Assembly: GCA_035772405.1 (NCBI GenBank)
Contig: JAYKKM010000472.1
Span: 1,319,501-1,383,500, forward strand
Source: Chrysogorgia sp. JL179-B06
Lineage: Eukaryota > Cnidaria > Anthozoa > Scleralcyonacea > Chrysogorgiidae
Direction: 5' to 3'
Length of the DNA stretch: 64,000 nucleotides
Below are positions 9,688 through 18,796 of this stretch, piece after piece. How positions within the stretch are numbered: the first letter of the stretch is position 1; every line of letters starts with the position of its first letter. The notes under the pieces were generated by a model that had not been told where the DNA came from, ran no database searches, and saw nothing but the letters and a program-made list of their open reading frames with translations. Both the position numbers and the translations under genes were made by a program.

Positions 9688-12600
9688 ATGGATCTTATCA
9701 ACGTGATCAAGGGTTGTACTCTCATCGAAGAGATCGAAACCATGGAGTTTCTGTTCAACTTCAACGAAGAGGAAAAGGATGCGGCTTTCAATCAACGTAT
9801 TGTAATCTGGTCGAACAACTTGGTACGAGACTTGGAGGTCGAGAGACGTGGAATATGTGCCGATCTGTTTACTGGCTGGTCGACTAAAGAACGCGCCGAG
9901 TTCGATAACGAATGGAACGACGATTCTTTTCTCGGTTGTCTACCATCGACCTCTGAAGTTATGCCCGAGTGGTTCAACTACGCCGACTGGAACGATGATT
10001 CGTTTGTGGCCGAGTTAGAGGATGCCTACCATGTGCCCGAAGCTATCCAGACCGGAGAAGGCAACCGCAAGCGTCCAGCCGAGGTAAACGATGGAGCATC
10101 AACAAGTAAGAAACTTAAAACTGTTCCGTTATTCACTGTTAAGTCGGTTAAGCAAGTTAAAGTTAAGAAATTTAAGACCACGGGCATTGACTATAAGATC
10201 CAGTTTAACAATTTGCAAGTTCAAGGCTTGCCTGATGTCCTAAGGCATCTACATGAAGTGTTTGAGAGTGTATTAGATCGAGTAACAGACGGAGTGATGA
10301 TGCATGACCAAGTCCGTTTTATTATGCATTCGCCTCAACTTGAATATCCGATTTCCTTGCCGTTCATGTCTCGTCAGAAATTGACTATCGAACGAATTTT
10401 GGCCGAAATCGAGAGAGTGATTCAGTCGAATGACACGTTTACCCTCGACGATTCGATTACTGTGAATATCATTCATGTAGTTATGCCGCATGGAGGTGCA
10501 AGAAAGAAACGAAAGATTGCCAATTTAGACAAATATTTAACCAATAAGAGAGCAATCGTCCGTATTCAAAACAAAGATGACCTATGTCTCGCACGGGCTA
10601 TTATCGTCGCGAAAGCCAAAGTCGATAACGATGAGAGATACGACAACATTAGGAAATCTCAAAAGCCGTTGCAAGGGAGACTCGCTCATGAATTACACGA
10701 GAAAGCCGACGTTCCGTTAGGAAAATGCGGTATTGAAGAAGTCAAGCGATTTCAATCCTATTTGACCGACTACCAAATTAACATTATCTCGAAAGAACAT
10801 TTGAATACACTTATTTATTCTGGTCCTGAAGTGTCAAAACATATTTACCTCTACGCCCACGATAATCATTATGATGTAATTACAAGCATGCCTTCGTTCT
10901 TGGCTCGCAAGAAATACTGCCACACATGTAAAAAAGGCTACGACAAAATCGAAGACCATCTTTGCGGCGATACCTGCAAGTTGTGCTATATACAAAACTG
11001 TCCGATAACGAGCTGGGTACACTGTAACGAGTGCAACCGATTCTTTAAAAGCCAAGAATGTTTCGATCGACATAAAGCAACCGTGGGCGAGAAACGACCG
11101 ATTTGTGCATCCGTCGTGAAATGTCAACACTGCAATAAAGTAGTGAAAAGGGCCAACGAACTCCCTCAAAAACATTATTGCGGTCTTGTTCGATGCACTG
11201 TGTCAACAGTATGTAAATCCTGAGAACCATCAATGTTTCACGCAACCGGCAAAGAAGAGAAAAACCACTGATCAAACACAATCGGACACGAATTTAATTG
11301 ACGATGAGACCGCTGTGGGCGCCGGGCGGAGAACCGAACGATGGAGGAGAAAGCGAGTACTCCCAGCTATTATTTTTCGACTTCGAATGCACGCAAGAAG
11401 GCGGAGACCACGTCCCAAATTTATGTGTCGTCCATAACGAGAGCGGTGACGAAAACGTGTTTAGCGGCCCAAATACGAGAGATGATTTTTGTGAATGGCT
11501 GTTCCAAGAGCAAAACTCCGGCAGCATAGTAATGGCCCATAACTTCCAAGGCTATGACGGTTATTTCATCCTGCAATACCTTCACAAGAATGGTTTGGTA
11601 CCCGAAGTAATTATGCGTGGTGCGAAGATTTTAACACTCAACGTACCAGTGTTAAATATCAAGTTTGTCGACTCGTTATGTTTCATACCGATGAGACTCG
11701 CAAACTTTCCAAAAACATTCGGTCTAAACGAACTTGCCAAGGGCTATTTCCCACACTATTTCAACACCGAAGCCAACCAGAACTATGTGGGCCCCCTTCC
11801 AGACGCTGAGTATTACAATCCGGACGGCATGGCACCTGGTGATCGCGAGAAATTTTATGTCTGGTATAATGAACTGATAGCCAACAATTATGTGTTCAAC
11901 TTCCAAGAGGAAATCCTCACGTATTGCCGATCAGACGTCGACATCCTCCGACGTTGTTGTCTCGAGTTTCGAGAATTGTTTCGTTCAGTCACCGGCATTG
12001 ATCCCTTCGAGAAATGTCTGACGATTGCTTCGGCCTGTAATCTCGTATTCCGCAAAAACTTTCTCCAGGAGAACTCCATCGCCATCATCCCACCCCATGG
12101 TTATCGACCTCAAGATAAACAATCTGTTATTGCCCTAAATGGCTAGCACACACCGCCCGAAGCAACAACCTTTCCATTCGACATTCGCGTAATTTTGGCG
12201 AGCAGCGCATTGGTAAATATCGCGTCGATGGTTTCCACACAGAGTCCAATACCGTTTATGAATTCCATGGATGTTTCTGGCATGGTTGTATCCGATGCTA
12301 CGCAAGAGACACGGTCAACCCTGTAAGTCAACAAACCATGCAAGATCTCCACCAACGTACCCTCGAGAAAACGCGTTATTTGAAAGGCCAAAACTATAAC
12401 GTAGTTGAGATGTGGGAATGCGATCTACGACGCCAATTGGAAACCAATCCTGAAATGAAAAATTATTTCGACAACTTCGAAATCGTGGAACCTCTTGAAC
12501 CGAGACATGCTTTCTACGGTGGTCGCACAAATGCTTCTAAATTATTTCAACAATGTCAAACCGATGAGAAGATACACTATGTAGATTTTACAAGTCTTTA

Positions 12601-13717
12601 TCCTTGGTGTAATAAATACGGAGAATATCCCCTTGGTCATCCAGAAATTATCACTGAGAACTTTGGAGATATTTCACAGTATTTTGGTCTTGTGAAATGC
12701 ACTGTGTGGCATTTTCCCCAACAAAGCAATGTGCTTTTTAAAGATTATATTGACACTTTCTTAAAAATTAAGCAGGAGTCCAGTGGCTTTCCCGAAGGTT
12801 GTGACACCGAAGAGAAGAGGCAAGAGTACATCGACGAGTATTATCAACGAGAGGGTGTTCTTATGGATCTCAACAAAATAGAGAAGAACCCTGGTCTACG
12901 TGCCTTATCAAAGCTGATGCTGAACTCATTTTGGGGTAAGTAGAAATAGCGTATAGACATGCATACGTGGCATCAGGAGAGAGGGAGGGAGAGAGTGAGT
13001 ATATATGTAATAGATCGTAATATATTTGCTTTTGTTTTTGAAGGGAAGTTCGCGCAAAAGCCCAATATGACCAAAGTCAAACTCGTGTCCGAACCCGAAG
13101 AATACTTCGACATGCTAACTTCCGACGAGATCAATGTTACCGATGCATCCTTTGTGAGTGACGATGTTATTGAGCTACAATACGAGAACCAGGAGAACTT
13201 CGTTGAACCCAACGCCAGGACCAACGTAGTCATCGCCGCCTTTACGACGGCCCATGCGAGGCTCAAGCTTTACAGTGTGTTGGAGCAGTTGGGGGAAAGA
13301 GTGTTGTATTACGACACGGACTCAGTCATATACATGAGTAAGCCAGGAGAGCTGGAGCCTGAGAGTGGAGTTTACCTTGGAGAATTAACGGATGAACTTG
13401 ACGGTGATTATATCACCACTTTTGTTTCGGTAGGACCGAAAAATTATGCGTACGAACTAAGTAGTGGAAAGACATGTTGTAAAATTCGAGGAATCACTTT
13501 AAATTATCAAACATTACAAATAGTTAATTTTAGTGTTATGAAAGATATGGTTGTAGGGATAGGTCCAGCGAAGGTGTCAGTGGACATTCCATTTAAAATT
13601 ACTAGGGATACCAGCACAAAGCAAGTTGTCACAAAGCAGCAAAGTAAAGACTATAGAGTAGTTTACAATAAACGCGTTGTTGTAGATAATTTAAATACAG
13701 TTCCTTACGGTTTTTAG
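9688..13717 (+). pseudogene. polB: protein-primed type B DNA polymerase, frameshifted
   Basis: This is the element's replication polymerase, which would use a protein primer to copy the linear genome. In order: an N-terminal region with a basic nuclear-type segment (about 10060-10160), a Cys/His-rich zinc-binding cluster (10910-11180), a 3'-5' exonuclease domain, and the polymerase palm. Exonuclease motifs are FFDFEC near 11379, MAHNFQGYDG near 11530 and YCRSDVDIL near 11921. Palm motif A is DFTSLYP at 12584, motif B is KLMLNSFWG at 12911 continuing after an intron, and motif C is YYDTDS at 13307. The frame changes near 11190, 11325 and 12140, while catalytic motifs remain intact on either side. 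The ATG at 9688 follows a splice acceptor. An intron (12936-13043) interrupts motif B. The Polinton family is certain; activity of this copy is unlikely unless the shifts are sequencing errors. Confidence 0.93.
12936..13043 (+). other. spliceosomal intron inside polB motif B
   Basis: The donor GTAAGT is at 12936 and the acceptor TTTTTGAAG ends at 13043. The 108-base intron splits a Gly codon and carries in-frame stops. Removing it keeps the frame exactly across motif B. This is direct sequence evidence plus consensus; no transcript was available. Confidence 0.85.
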
Positions 13718-14110
13718 TGTGTTTGTAAATAATTTAAATTCGTGTGATTGTAAATAGGAAAACTTAATAATATATGTTTATGAACTTTGAAATCGTCTAA
13801 TTTATTCATTGTGTGGGATACGAATCCACGTTATCTCGGGATATAATTAAACGTTATCTAGGGATTTAACGCCCAGCGCCCTAAACCACTCGGTCATCCA
13901 GGAATCTACACTTTTGGCTGTTTATTTTCGAAATGAATCCAAAACTTAAAGAAGTGGTGAGGGGAAACAATTTTGTTTTGTGATTAAAATTAAATTGTAT
14001 ATATATGCATGACTAATACTATTTAAATCGAGTCATTAAGAAAGAACTAAATGAATGAAAAGTAATTTCCCGCTCGCCTAGCTCTATGATGTAATTATTT
14101 GTGCACAGCT
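13718..14110. other. intergenic stretch inside the Polinton
   Basis: Between polB and the small zinc-finger gene. Apart from the tRNA-like segment at 13808-13912, it is AT-rich and without coding signal. Confidence 0.5.
13808..13912 (-). tRNA. tRNA-like pseudogene (type II, Leu/Ser-like)
   Basis: The minus strand reads GACCGAGTGGTTTAGGGCG, like a Pol III A box and D arm. It ends GTGGATTCGTATCCCAC, like a B box and T arm. The acceptor arms pair poorly. The middle contains a 15-base direct repeat, ATCCCTAGATAACGT then ATCCCGAGATAACGT, which lengthens it beyond a normal tRNA. Probably a dead tRNA gene or tRNA-derived SINE head inserted in the Polinton; the anticodon cannot be assigned. Confidence 0.45.
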
Positions 14111-14324
14111 ATAGACGACTTTCATAATGGCTGCTAATTTAAATATTTTAAATATTCCTTTATGTGCATCTAAATTAGCCTTTATGGCCTCGTTTGCATG
14201 TCAGCAATTCAAAAGAATTTTGCTTCGTAACGAGGTTGTAAAGACCACAGTTAGTAGAGTAAAGACTAATTTATATGCACATAAAAGAATATTTAAAATG
14301 GCAGCCATTATGAAAGTCGTCTAT
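14111..14324. repeat. foldback MITE within the Polinton
   Basis: The ends ATAGACGACTTTCATAATGG and its reverse complement (14111-14130 and 14304-14324) continue into further pairing: ATATTTTAAATATTCCTTTA with the opposite arm, then TATGTGCAT with ATGCACATA. The 214-bp palindrome has no coding need; a 66-codon frame inside it is a by-product. Confidence 0.75.
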
Positions 14325-14342
14325 TGAGAAGGTGTATTTCTC

Positions 14343-14448
14343 AAACGGGCCACAGGGCCACGAAAAAGGCCCCCAGGGCCATTTTGAAGGATGTATCCCC
14401 AGAGGAAGGGCCAAAGGGCCACGAAAAAGGCCCTCAGGGCCATTTTGT
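14343..14448. repeat. GGGCC-rich direct repeat
   Basis: GGGCCACGAAAAAGGCCC followed by CAGGGCCATTTTG occurs twice (about 14347-14382 and 14413-14448), with GGGCC/GGCCC palindromes throughout. It lies just upstream of the small zinc-finger gene, in what should be its leader or promoter. Confidence 0.6.
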
Positions 14449-14502
14449 AAACTTATCGATATAAATGTTATATGTAGTGAACTAAACTATTCAGTTGACA
14501 TC

Positions 14503-14715
14503 ATGCCTCGGACACGTAAAGATTGTCCGATCTGTGGAAAGAAAAGTTTATTGAGATTAGCAAACCATTTGGCGAACTTTCACCAACTACCCTCGGAAGA
14601 AAGGCAATCTCACTTGATCCGTGCCAGAGCTTGTACTGTAGATTTAGAAATGCTTTTGAAAGAATTACATAGACTCCTTCGAAATACAAAACGTCCTAAA
14701 AAGTGGTATAAATAA
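14503..14715 (+). CDS. small C2H2 zinc-finger protein, 70 residues
   Basis: The ATG at 14503 is chosen because upstream codons run through the GGGCC repeats. Residues 5-25 hold CPICGKKSLLRLANHLANFH, a C2H2 finger. A basic helical tail rich in Leu, Arg and Lys (LLKELHRLLRNTKRPKKW) follows. It ends 32 bases before the ATPase and shares its strand. It probably binds nucleic acid, and may be a regulator or a genome-associated basic protein. I do not know a named family. Confidence 0.6.
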   Translation: MPRTRKDCPICGKKSLLRLANHLANFHQLPSEERQSHLIRARACTVDLEMLLKELHRLLRNTKRPKKWYK

Positions 14716-14747
14716 TATTTCAAGAATCCTCAAATCTCATTTGAACC

Positions 14748-15386
14748 ATGTATTCCATACAGTTAACACATCCTTTTGGGCTCTTAATCTCAGGGGGTAC
14801 AAAGACAGGAAAGACAACATTTGTCAAGAAACTGTTAGCGAGCGCTAACATCATGATCGACCCGCCTCCAGAAAACATTATTTATTTTTATGCCGAGTAC
14901 CAAAACACGTTTGCTGAAATAGAGACCCTAGTTCCAGGGATTCAGTTTATCCAAGGCTTACCCGATTCCATGTTAGACAGCATTAATCCAGAGACAAGAA
15001 ACGTATTTATCATTGACGATATGATGGGCGAGAAAGATGCTATTATTGCAAAATTATTCACGAAAAAGTCTCACCATGGAAACCTCAGCGTGATTTACAT
15101 AGTACAAAATATGTTTCATCAAAGCAAAGAGCATCGAACTATATCACTTAACGCCAGTTATTTGGTTCTAACTAAGAATGTCCGTGATGCCAGCCTGGTG
15201 ATCCACCTAGCCAAACAGCTGTACCCAAGCAATAGCAAATTTTTCCAGCAGGCTTATCAGATGGCAACAAAAGAGCCGTATTCTTACATATTTGTCGACC
15301 TGACGCCGACATGTCCCGATGAAATACGACTTCGATCCGGAATCTTCACTACAGATACTCATTACGTCTACCAACCTCGCGTATAA
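14748..15386 (+). CDS. A32/FtsK-HerA-like genome-packaging ATPase
   Basis: 212 residues. The Walker A loop GGTKTGKTT is at residues 16-24 and a Walker B strand VFIIDDMM at 86-93. A later strand-Asn segment, LSVIYIVQNMF, fits the sensor region. This family pumps viral genomes into preformed capsids and is a core Polinton gene. The reading frame is intact and the length is near the usual size for Polinton ATPases. It lies 32 bases after the zinc-finger gene and 35 bases before the next gene, so a common transcript is likely. Confidence 0.93.
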   Translation: MYSIQLTHPFGLLISGGTKTGKTTFVKKLLASANIMIDPPPENIIYFYAEYQNTFAEIETLVPGIQFIQGLPDSMLDSINPETRNVFIIDDMMGEKDAIIAKLFTKKSHHGNLSVIYIVQNMFHQSKEHRTISLNASYLVLTKNVRDASLVIHLAKQLYPSNSKFFQQAYQMATKEPYSYIFVDLTPTCPDEIRLRSGIFTTDTHYVYQPRV

Positions 15387-15421
15387 AAACATAGTTCTGT
15401 CAAACGTGTATTCATTTGAGG

Positions 15422-15751
15422 ATGTCCCGCCGTGTGAGAAGGAACTACGATGTTTTAAAGCTGTTGACAAAGTGTAAACCTTCTATGCGAAAAGCGATCA
15501 TAAAAGCTGCAGATACAGATTTATTGGAAGCCATAACCGAGTGCCTTTTGAACATTTGCCGTGGAACGATTAAAATTAATCCAAAAACGTATAAAAAGCT
15601 TACACCATACTCAGATCACATTGAAGCTGTTGCCGATAAGACAAACCCGATCACGAAAAGAAGGAGAGTTATTATACAGAACGGAGACGGATTCTTACCT
15701 TTTCTACTCGCTCCTGTCTTAGAACAATTGGCGAGCTTTCTAACCAAATAA
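15422..15751 (+). CDS. Polinton small conserved basic protein with hydrophobic tail
   Basis: 109 residues from the ATG at 15422. A basic Arg/Lys-rich start is followed by a helical block with KCKPSMRKAIIKAAD and CLLNICRGTIKI. Next come a basic patch (KRRRVIIQNGDG) and a hydrophobic end, FLPFLLAPVLEQLASFL. This domain plan recurs next to the ATPase in many Polintons and in animal adintovirus-type genomes. It is suspected to be a virion core or membrane-active protein; that role is inference. Its stop codon overlaps the next start (TAATG at 15749-15753). Confidence 0.75.
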   Translation: MSRRVRRNYDVLKLLTKCKPSMRKAIIKAADTDLLEAITECLLNICRGTIKINPKTYKKLTPYSDHIEAVADKTNPITKRRRVIIQNGDGFLPFLLAPVLEQLASFLTK

Positions 15752-16476
15752 TGGAGCATGTCAAAAGACTGGTTCTGGTACCTGAACACATGGCTACAAA
15801 GAAACCCATGGTTCTTCCACTGACTGCTCAAGTGAACCAGTTGGACTCGGAAATGGACAGTTTAATGCAACGTCAAGATATAACACAAGACGATAAAGTG
15901 AAGTTGTACAATCAGACCTTTCAACGTTATCTCAATTACTATGACAAACGAATGCATCGGCCTGTTCCTGTAAGTATTGCCCACACCCCGCCTATCGTAG
16001 CAGAAGAAACAGGCCCCGAACCTTTAACAGAGACAATGCCTGAACCGCCGGGAGAAATCGAGAGTGATATCATAGAAAGTGTACCTTCCACGATGAAATC
16101 AAGAGCTGTACAACTGATCAAAAAGATAAAAGCAAATAAAGATGTGGTTGGATGGAACGATCAAGGGCAAATGGTTTTTGAAGGAAGAACTATTCCAGGT
16201 ACTAACGTTATTGATTTAGTCAACGATACTCTGCGTCAAAGAAAGAATTTCAACCCTGCGGGGTGGCAACTGTTCGCAAAAGCTTTAGGACGTTTAAATG
16301 TACCCGAAGGAATCGTCAGAAACGAAGAACGTCTACATCTGGTGAAGGAATATAGGAACAAGCCTTCATCTGCTTCTAGCGACCCCCCTCTGACGCCGTC
16401 ACTACAGTCTCCAGGGGCACCAGCGAAACCAAGAAAGAAACGTAGAGACAAAAATCCATATAAATGGCATTCGTAA
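15751..16476 (+). CDS. Polinton conserved protein of unknown function
   Basis: 241 residues, with the ATG overlapping the previous stop by one base. The N-terminal half has a coiled-coil-like segment (VNQLDSEMDSLMQRQDITQD), then a Pro-rich linker. A conserved C-terminal domain contains VGWNDQGQMVFEGRTIPGTN, IDLVNDTLRQRKNFNPAGW and LGRLNVPEGIV. The end is Pro/Lys/Arg-rich. Similar C-terminal domains are seen at this position in other Polintons, but no function is established as far as I know. It ends just before the shared poly(A) palindrome. Confidence 0.7.
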   Translation: MEHVKRLVLVPEHMATKKPMVLPLTAQVNQLDSEMDSLMQRQDITQDDKVKLYNQTFQRYLNYYDKRMHRPVPVSIAHTPPIVAEETGPEPLTETMPEPPGEIESDIIESVPSTMKSRAVQLIKKIKANKDVVGWNDQGQMVFEGRTIPGTNVIDLVNDTLRQRKNFNPAGWQLFAKALGRLNVPEGIVRNEERLHLVKEYRNKPSSASSDPPLTPSLQSPGAPAKPRKKRRDKNPYKWHS

Positions 16477-16491
16477 TCTTTTTGTAAATAT

Positions 16492-16504
16492 TTTATTGAA
16501 TAAA
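16492..16504. terminator. bidirectional poly(A) signal
   Basis: TTTATTGAATAAA reads AATAAA on both strands. It sits in the 62-base gap between the convergent gene blocks, so it can end transcripts from both sides. Confidence 0.7.
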
Positions 16505-16538
16505 TTATTTTTTACAATTACAACGTGTCCTTTTATTC

Positions 16539-17000
16539 TTACACAAAATACCATTTACGTATAAAATTACGAACTAATGTATCGTTCCACTCCTTTTGAT
16601 CAGTAAACATACTAGCAATAGTTGACATGGGAATATTTCTACTACGATGTAAAGCATAAAATAAACAGTATTGTCCACACACACGAGACCACGGTGACTG
16701 TAAAGTCTTTTCATTCCAAGTAAATGTACTGCTATGATCTTGTAGAAAGGTTTGAAAGTTTCTGCTGTAAAATTCTGGGCTTTGTCCATAAGAGTCGAAG
16801 AATTCTCCTTTTCCATCCGATGTGACGTAAACAGCTACCCAGTGTGTACCAGGTCCATCACTGGGATCCACGTTTATAATAAAACCTCTAGGTCTTTTCT
16901 GTATCTGACTTGGTAAACGATCCGAGGGTAAAACACCGGTAAACACTGATTTGGCATATGGGTCATTTTGTAAGACACGAATCAGTTGACGTGTGTTCAT
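16539..17000 (-). CDS. adenain-like cysteine protease (C5)
   Basis: 153 residues from the ATG at 17000, one base after the MCP stop. The catalytic elements are visible: GTHWVAVY with His53, FFDSYG with Asp69, and VCGQYCLFYAL with Cys112. A Gln at about 101 is a candidate for the oxyanion position. The order His, Asp, Cys and the overall size match the adenovirus-protease family used by Polintons to mature virion proteins. The likely substrate is the pVI-like protein two genes upstream, which has Gly-rich candidate cleavage sites. The frame is intact. Confidence 0.93.
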   Translation of the reverse strand: MNTRQLIRVLQNDPYAKSVFTGVLPSDRLPSQIQKRPRGFIINVDPSDGPGTHWVAVYVTSDGKGEFFDSYGQSPEFYSRNFQTFLQDHSSTFTWNEKTLQSPWSRVCGQYCLFYALHRSRNIPMSTIASMFTDQKEWNDTLVRNFIRKWYFV

Positions 17001-17001
17001 T

Positions 17002-18348
17002 TTAGCTTCTGAAGTCACTTAGTACGTTACGGTTGGCATCAATTTCGATAAGATTTCGAAATTCTCCAAGCACCACGATATTTATAGCCCCAGTTAGAGC
17101 CGTACCGAACTTACATTCTAGGGAGACGTTCCCATCCCGGATAGGTTGAAAATGATCTCCAACACATAGATCAGCTGTTAAATCAAACACGTACAGGGTA
17201 TAGCCATTTGCATACTCGTCTCGAGTAATACCGTTGCCTTGATTCTGAAACATCTTGTTGGTACCAGCATACAGCGTTTGGAATGCTGAAACATAGTTGG
17301 TCCCTGCTGCTCCTGCAAACTTTAGGTGAAGTGGTTTGCCAGGTCGGTGTTCTCCATTCACAGATAATGCAAAAAATGTTGTGTCGTAGTTCTTAAAATT
17401 GAAAGGATTCTTATTATAAACTCCGTTGTAAGCATCTGCATCCACCATCCCAATCACAACTCGATCAGGAAGAGGTCCTTGGAATATATTCTGTTGATCT
17501 CCAGACATGTTTCCCGTTGGTATGGAGAACACTTTGCAGTTTACACGATTGATAGGGTACTTGGCTGTGATTTGCTGAATAGCATGGGTATGACCTATCA
17601 TTGTAGTGGACGAAACGTTAACACGGCGAACGCGAAACACGCAGTCTTCTAGAACCACTTTAAAACCAGGATCTTCTGCGGATGAAACCAGGCAAAAGGG
17701 AGCTCTTGATCTCACTAGCTTGAGCTTGATTGGAACAGCGCCAAGGATATAGCGTTCTTGCGCGAACAGATCCGAATGAATTCTTCCTTCCATCGCCACA
17801 GACTTGCTTAGGCTTGTATGTGTGTGACGTTCCTTTAATCCTTTGTTCGCATCGGCAACTTCTGCTAGTGGATTCACGGCATCCATCCGTCCAGCCTGGT
17901 CTTTGTAGAACAACGCTGAAGTTAAGTGAGACGATTTAGCGTCTTTGCTAAAGTTCAATACAGTTTCTATATATGCTCGGTAAGGATACGAAGTGCTTGA
18001 TGGTGTGACCAGTTTGTTGTTCAGATAAATTTCCACTTGAGAAAATAAGGCATGCATCCATAAATTAACAGGACCCACTTGGGCGGTGTCAGGTAAGTTA
18101 GTTCCGTCTCCATTCGTTATCTTTGCTTTTACGTGAAGGTAACTGTTTGCAAGATCGGTGTAGACATCAGAATTTGCAGCACAGAGAAACTCGATAGTGT
18201 CCGAAGTTCCAATGCTTGAAAGAGGATCGATGTCTTCCCAAAATCCTTTATTCATTTCAACTTGAGTGTCAGGAACAGAAAATAAGTCCAGTTCCGATTT
18301 TCCACATGAACAGGAATCTTTATGTAAAGTCTCGTAGCCTTGTGCCAT
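17002..18348 (-). CDS. major capsid protein, double jelly-roll
   Basis: 448 residues. It belongs to the Polinton hexon-like family often annotated in animal genomes as F54H12.2-like. Typical stretches are the N-terminal SELDLFSVPDTQVEM, a membrane-coat-like VNLWMHALFSQVEIYLNNKL and the late YTLYVFDLTADLC, spread over the two jelly rolls. The ATG overlaps the stop of the preceding gene by one base (TAATG), and the stop lies one base before the protease ATG. The reading frame is complete, unlike polB and integrase. Confidence 0.92.
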   Translation of the reverse strand: MAQGYETLHKDSCSCGKSELDLFSVPDTQVEMNKGFWEDIDPLSSIGTSDTIEFLCAANSDVYTDLANSYLHVKAKITNGDGTNLPDTAQVGPVNLWMHALFSQVEIYLNNKLVTPSSTSYPYRAYIETVLNFSKDAKSSHLTSALFYKDQAGRMDAVNPLAEVADANKGLKERHTHTSLSKSVAMEGRIHSDLFAQERYILGAVPIKLKLVRSRAPFCLVSSAEDPGFKVVLEDCVFRVRRVNVSSTTMIGHTHAIQQITAKYPINRVNCKVFSIPTGNMSGDQQNIFQGPLPDRVVIGMVDADAYNGVYNKNPFNFKNYDTTFFALSVNGEHRPGKPLHLKFAGAAGTNYVSAFQTLYAGTNKMFQNQGNGITRDEYANGYTLYVFDLTADLCVGDHFQPIRDGNVSLECKFGTALTGAINIVVLGEFRNLIEIDANRNVLSDFRS

Positions 18349-18794
18349 TATTCAAGAAAAGTAGGTTTTTCTTGAGATGTTTTCCGCCTCTTGGTCTGTG
18401 AGCGATTGGTAGATTTCGATGATGCATTGGTTTTTATAGATGTTTTACGTTTGCGACCGCCTCCTGATTGGTTACCCATGAGTTGTTTAGCACCCTGTCG
18501 AGCTATATCTTTGACGGCTGCGACACTACGACCTTTGACAACTTGCTTCACACTTTTCCCGGCCAGAACATCTTGACTGACATCTGTTGCCGCTTGCAGA
18601 GCTCTCCGTCCAATCGCTTGTGCTCCTCGTTTCACCAGAGGTATTGCATATCGGGCAATACTTTTAAAGAAACTTCCAATACCGTAGCCTCTTTGAATCC
18701 GTGCACCTCTAAAACCAGATAGACTTCCACCTCGCTGTCCTCGTAAATAATATTGTTGAAACTGCTTTGCATCTGGAACGATTGTATTTCTCAT
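18348..18794 (-). CDS. pVI-like minor virion protein (predicted)
   Basis: 148 residues, strongly basic at the C-terminus (GGGRKRKTSIKTNASSKS). Near the start, RGQRGGSLSGFRGARI and GYGIGSFFKSIARYAI offer Gly-rich sites of the adenain type followed by an amphipathic helix. This resembles adenovirus pVI/pX-type proteins that are cut during maturation and disrupt membranes. It starts two bases after the penton stop and overlaps the MCP start. The assignment rests on position, charge and the helix, not on clear sequence identity. Confidence 0.65.
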   Translation of the reverse strand: MRNTIVPDAKQFQQYYLRGQRGGSLSGFRGARIQRGYGIGSFFKSIARYAIPLVKRGAQAIGRRALQAATDVSQDVLAGKSVKQVVKGRSVAAVKDIARQGAKQLMGNQSGGGRKRKTSIKTNASSKSTNRSQTKRRKTSQEKPTFLE

Positions 18795-18796
18795 CT

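Noticed and set aside
14127..14327. 66-codon frame starting MAANLNILNIPL
   Set aside because: Lies entirely in a palindromic MITE, so the open frame is explained by the element.
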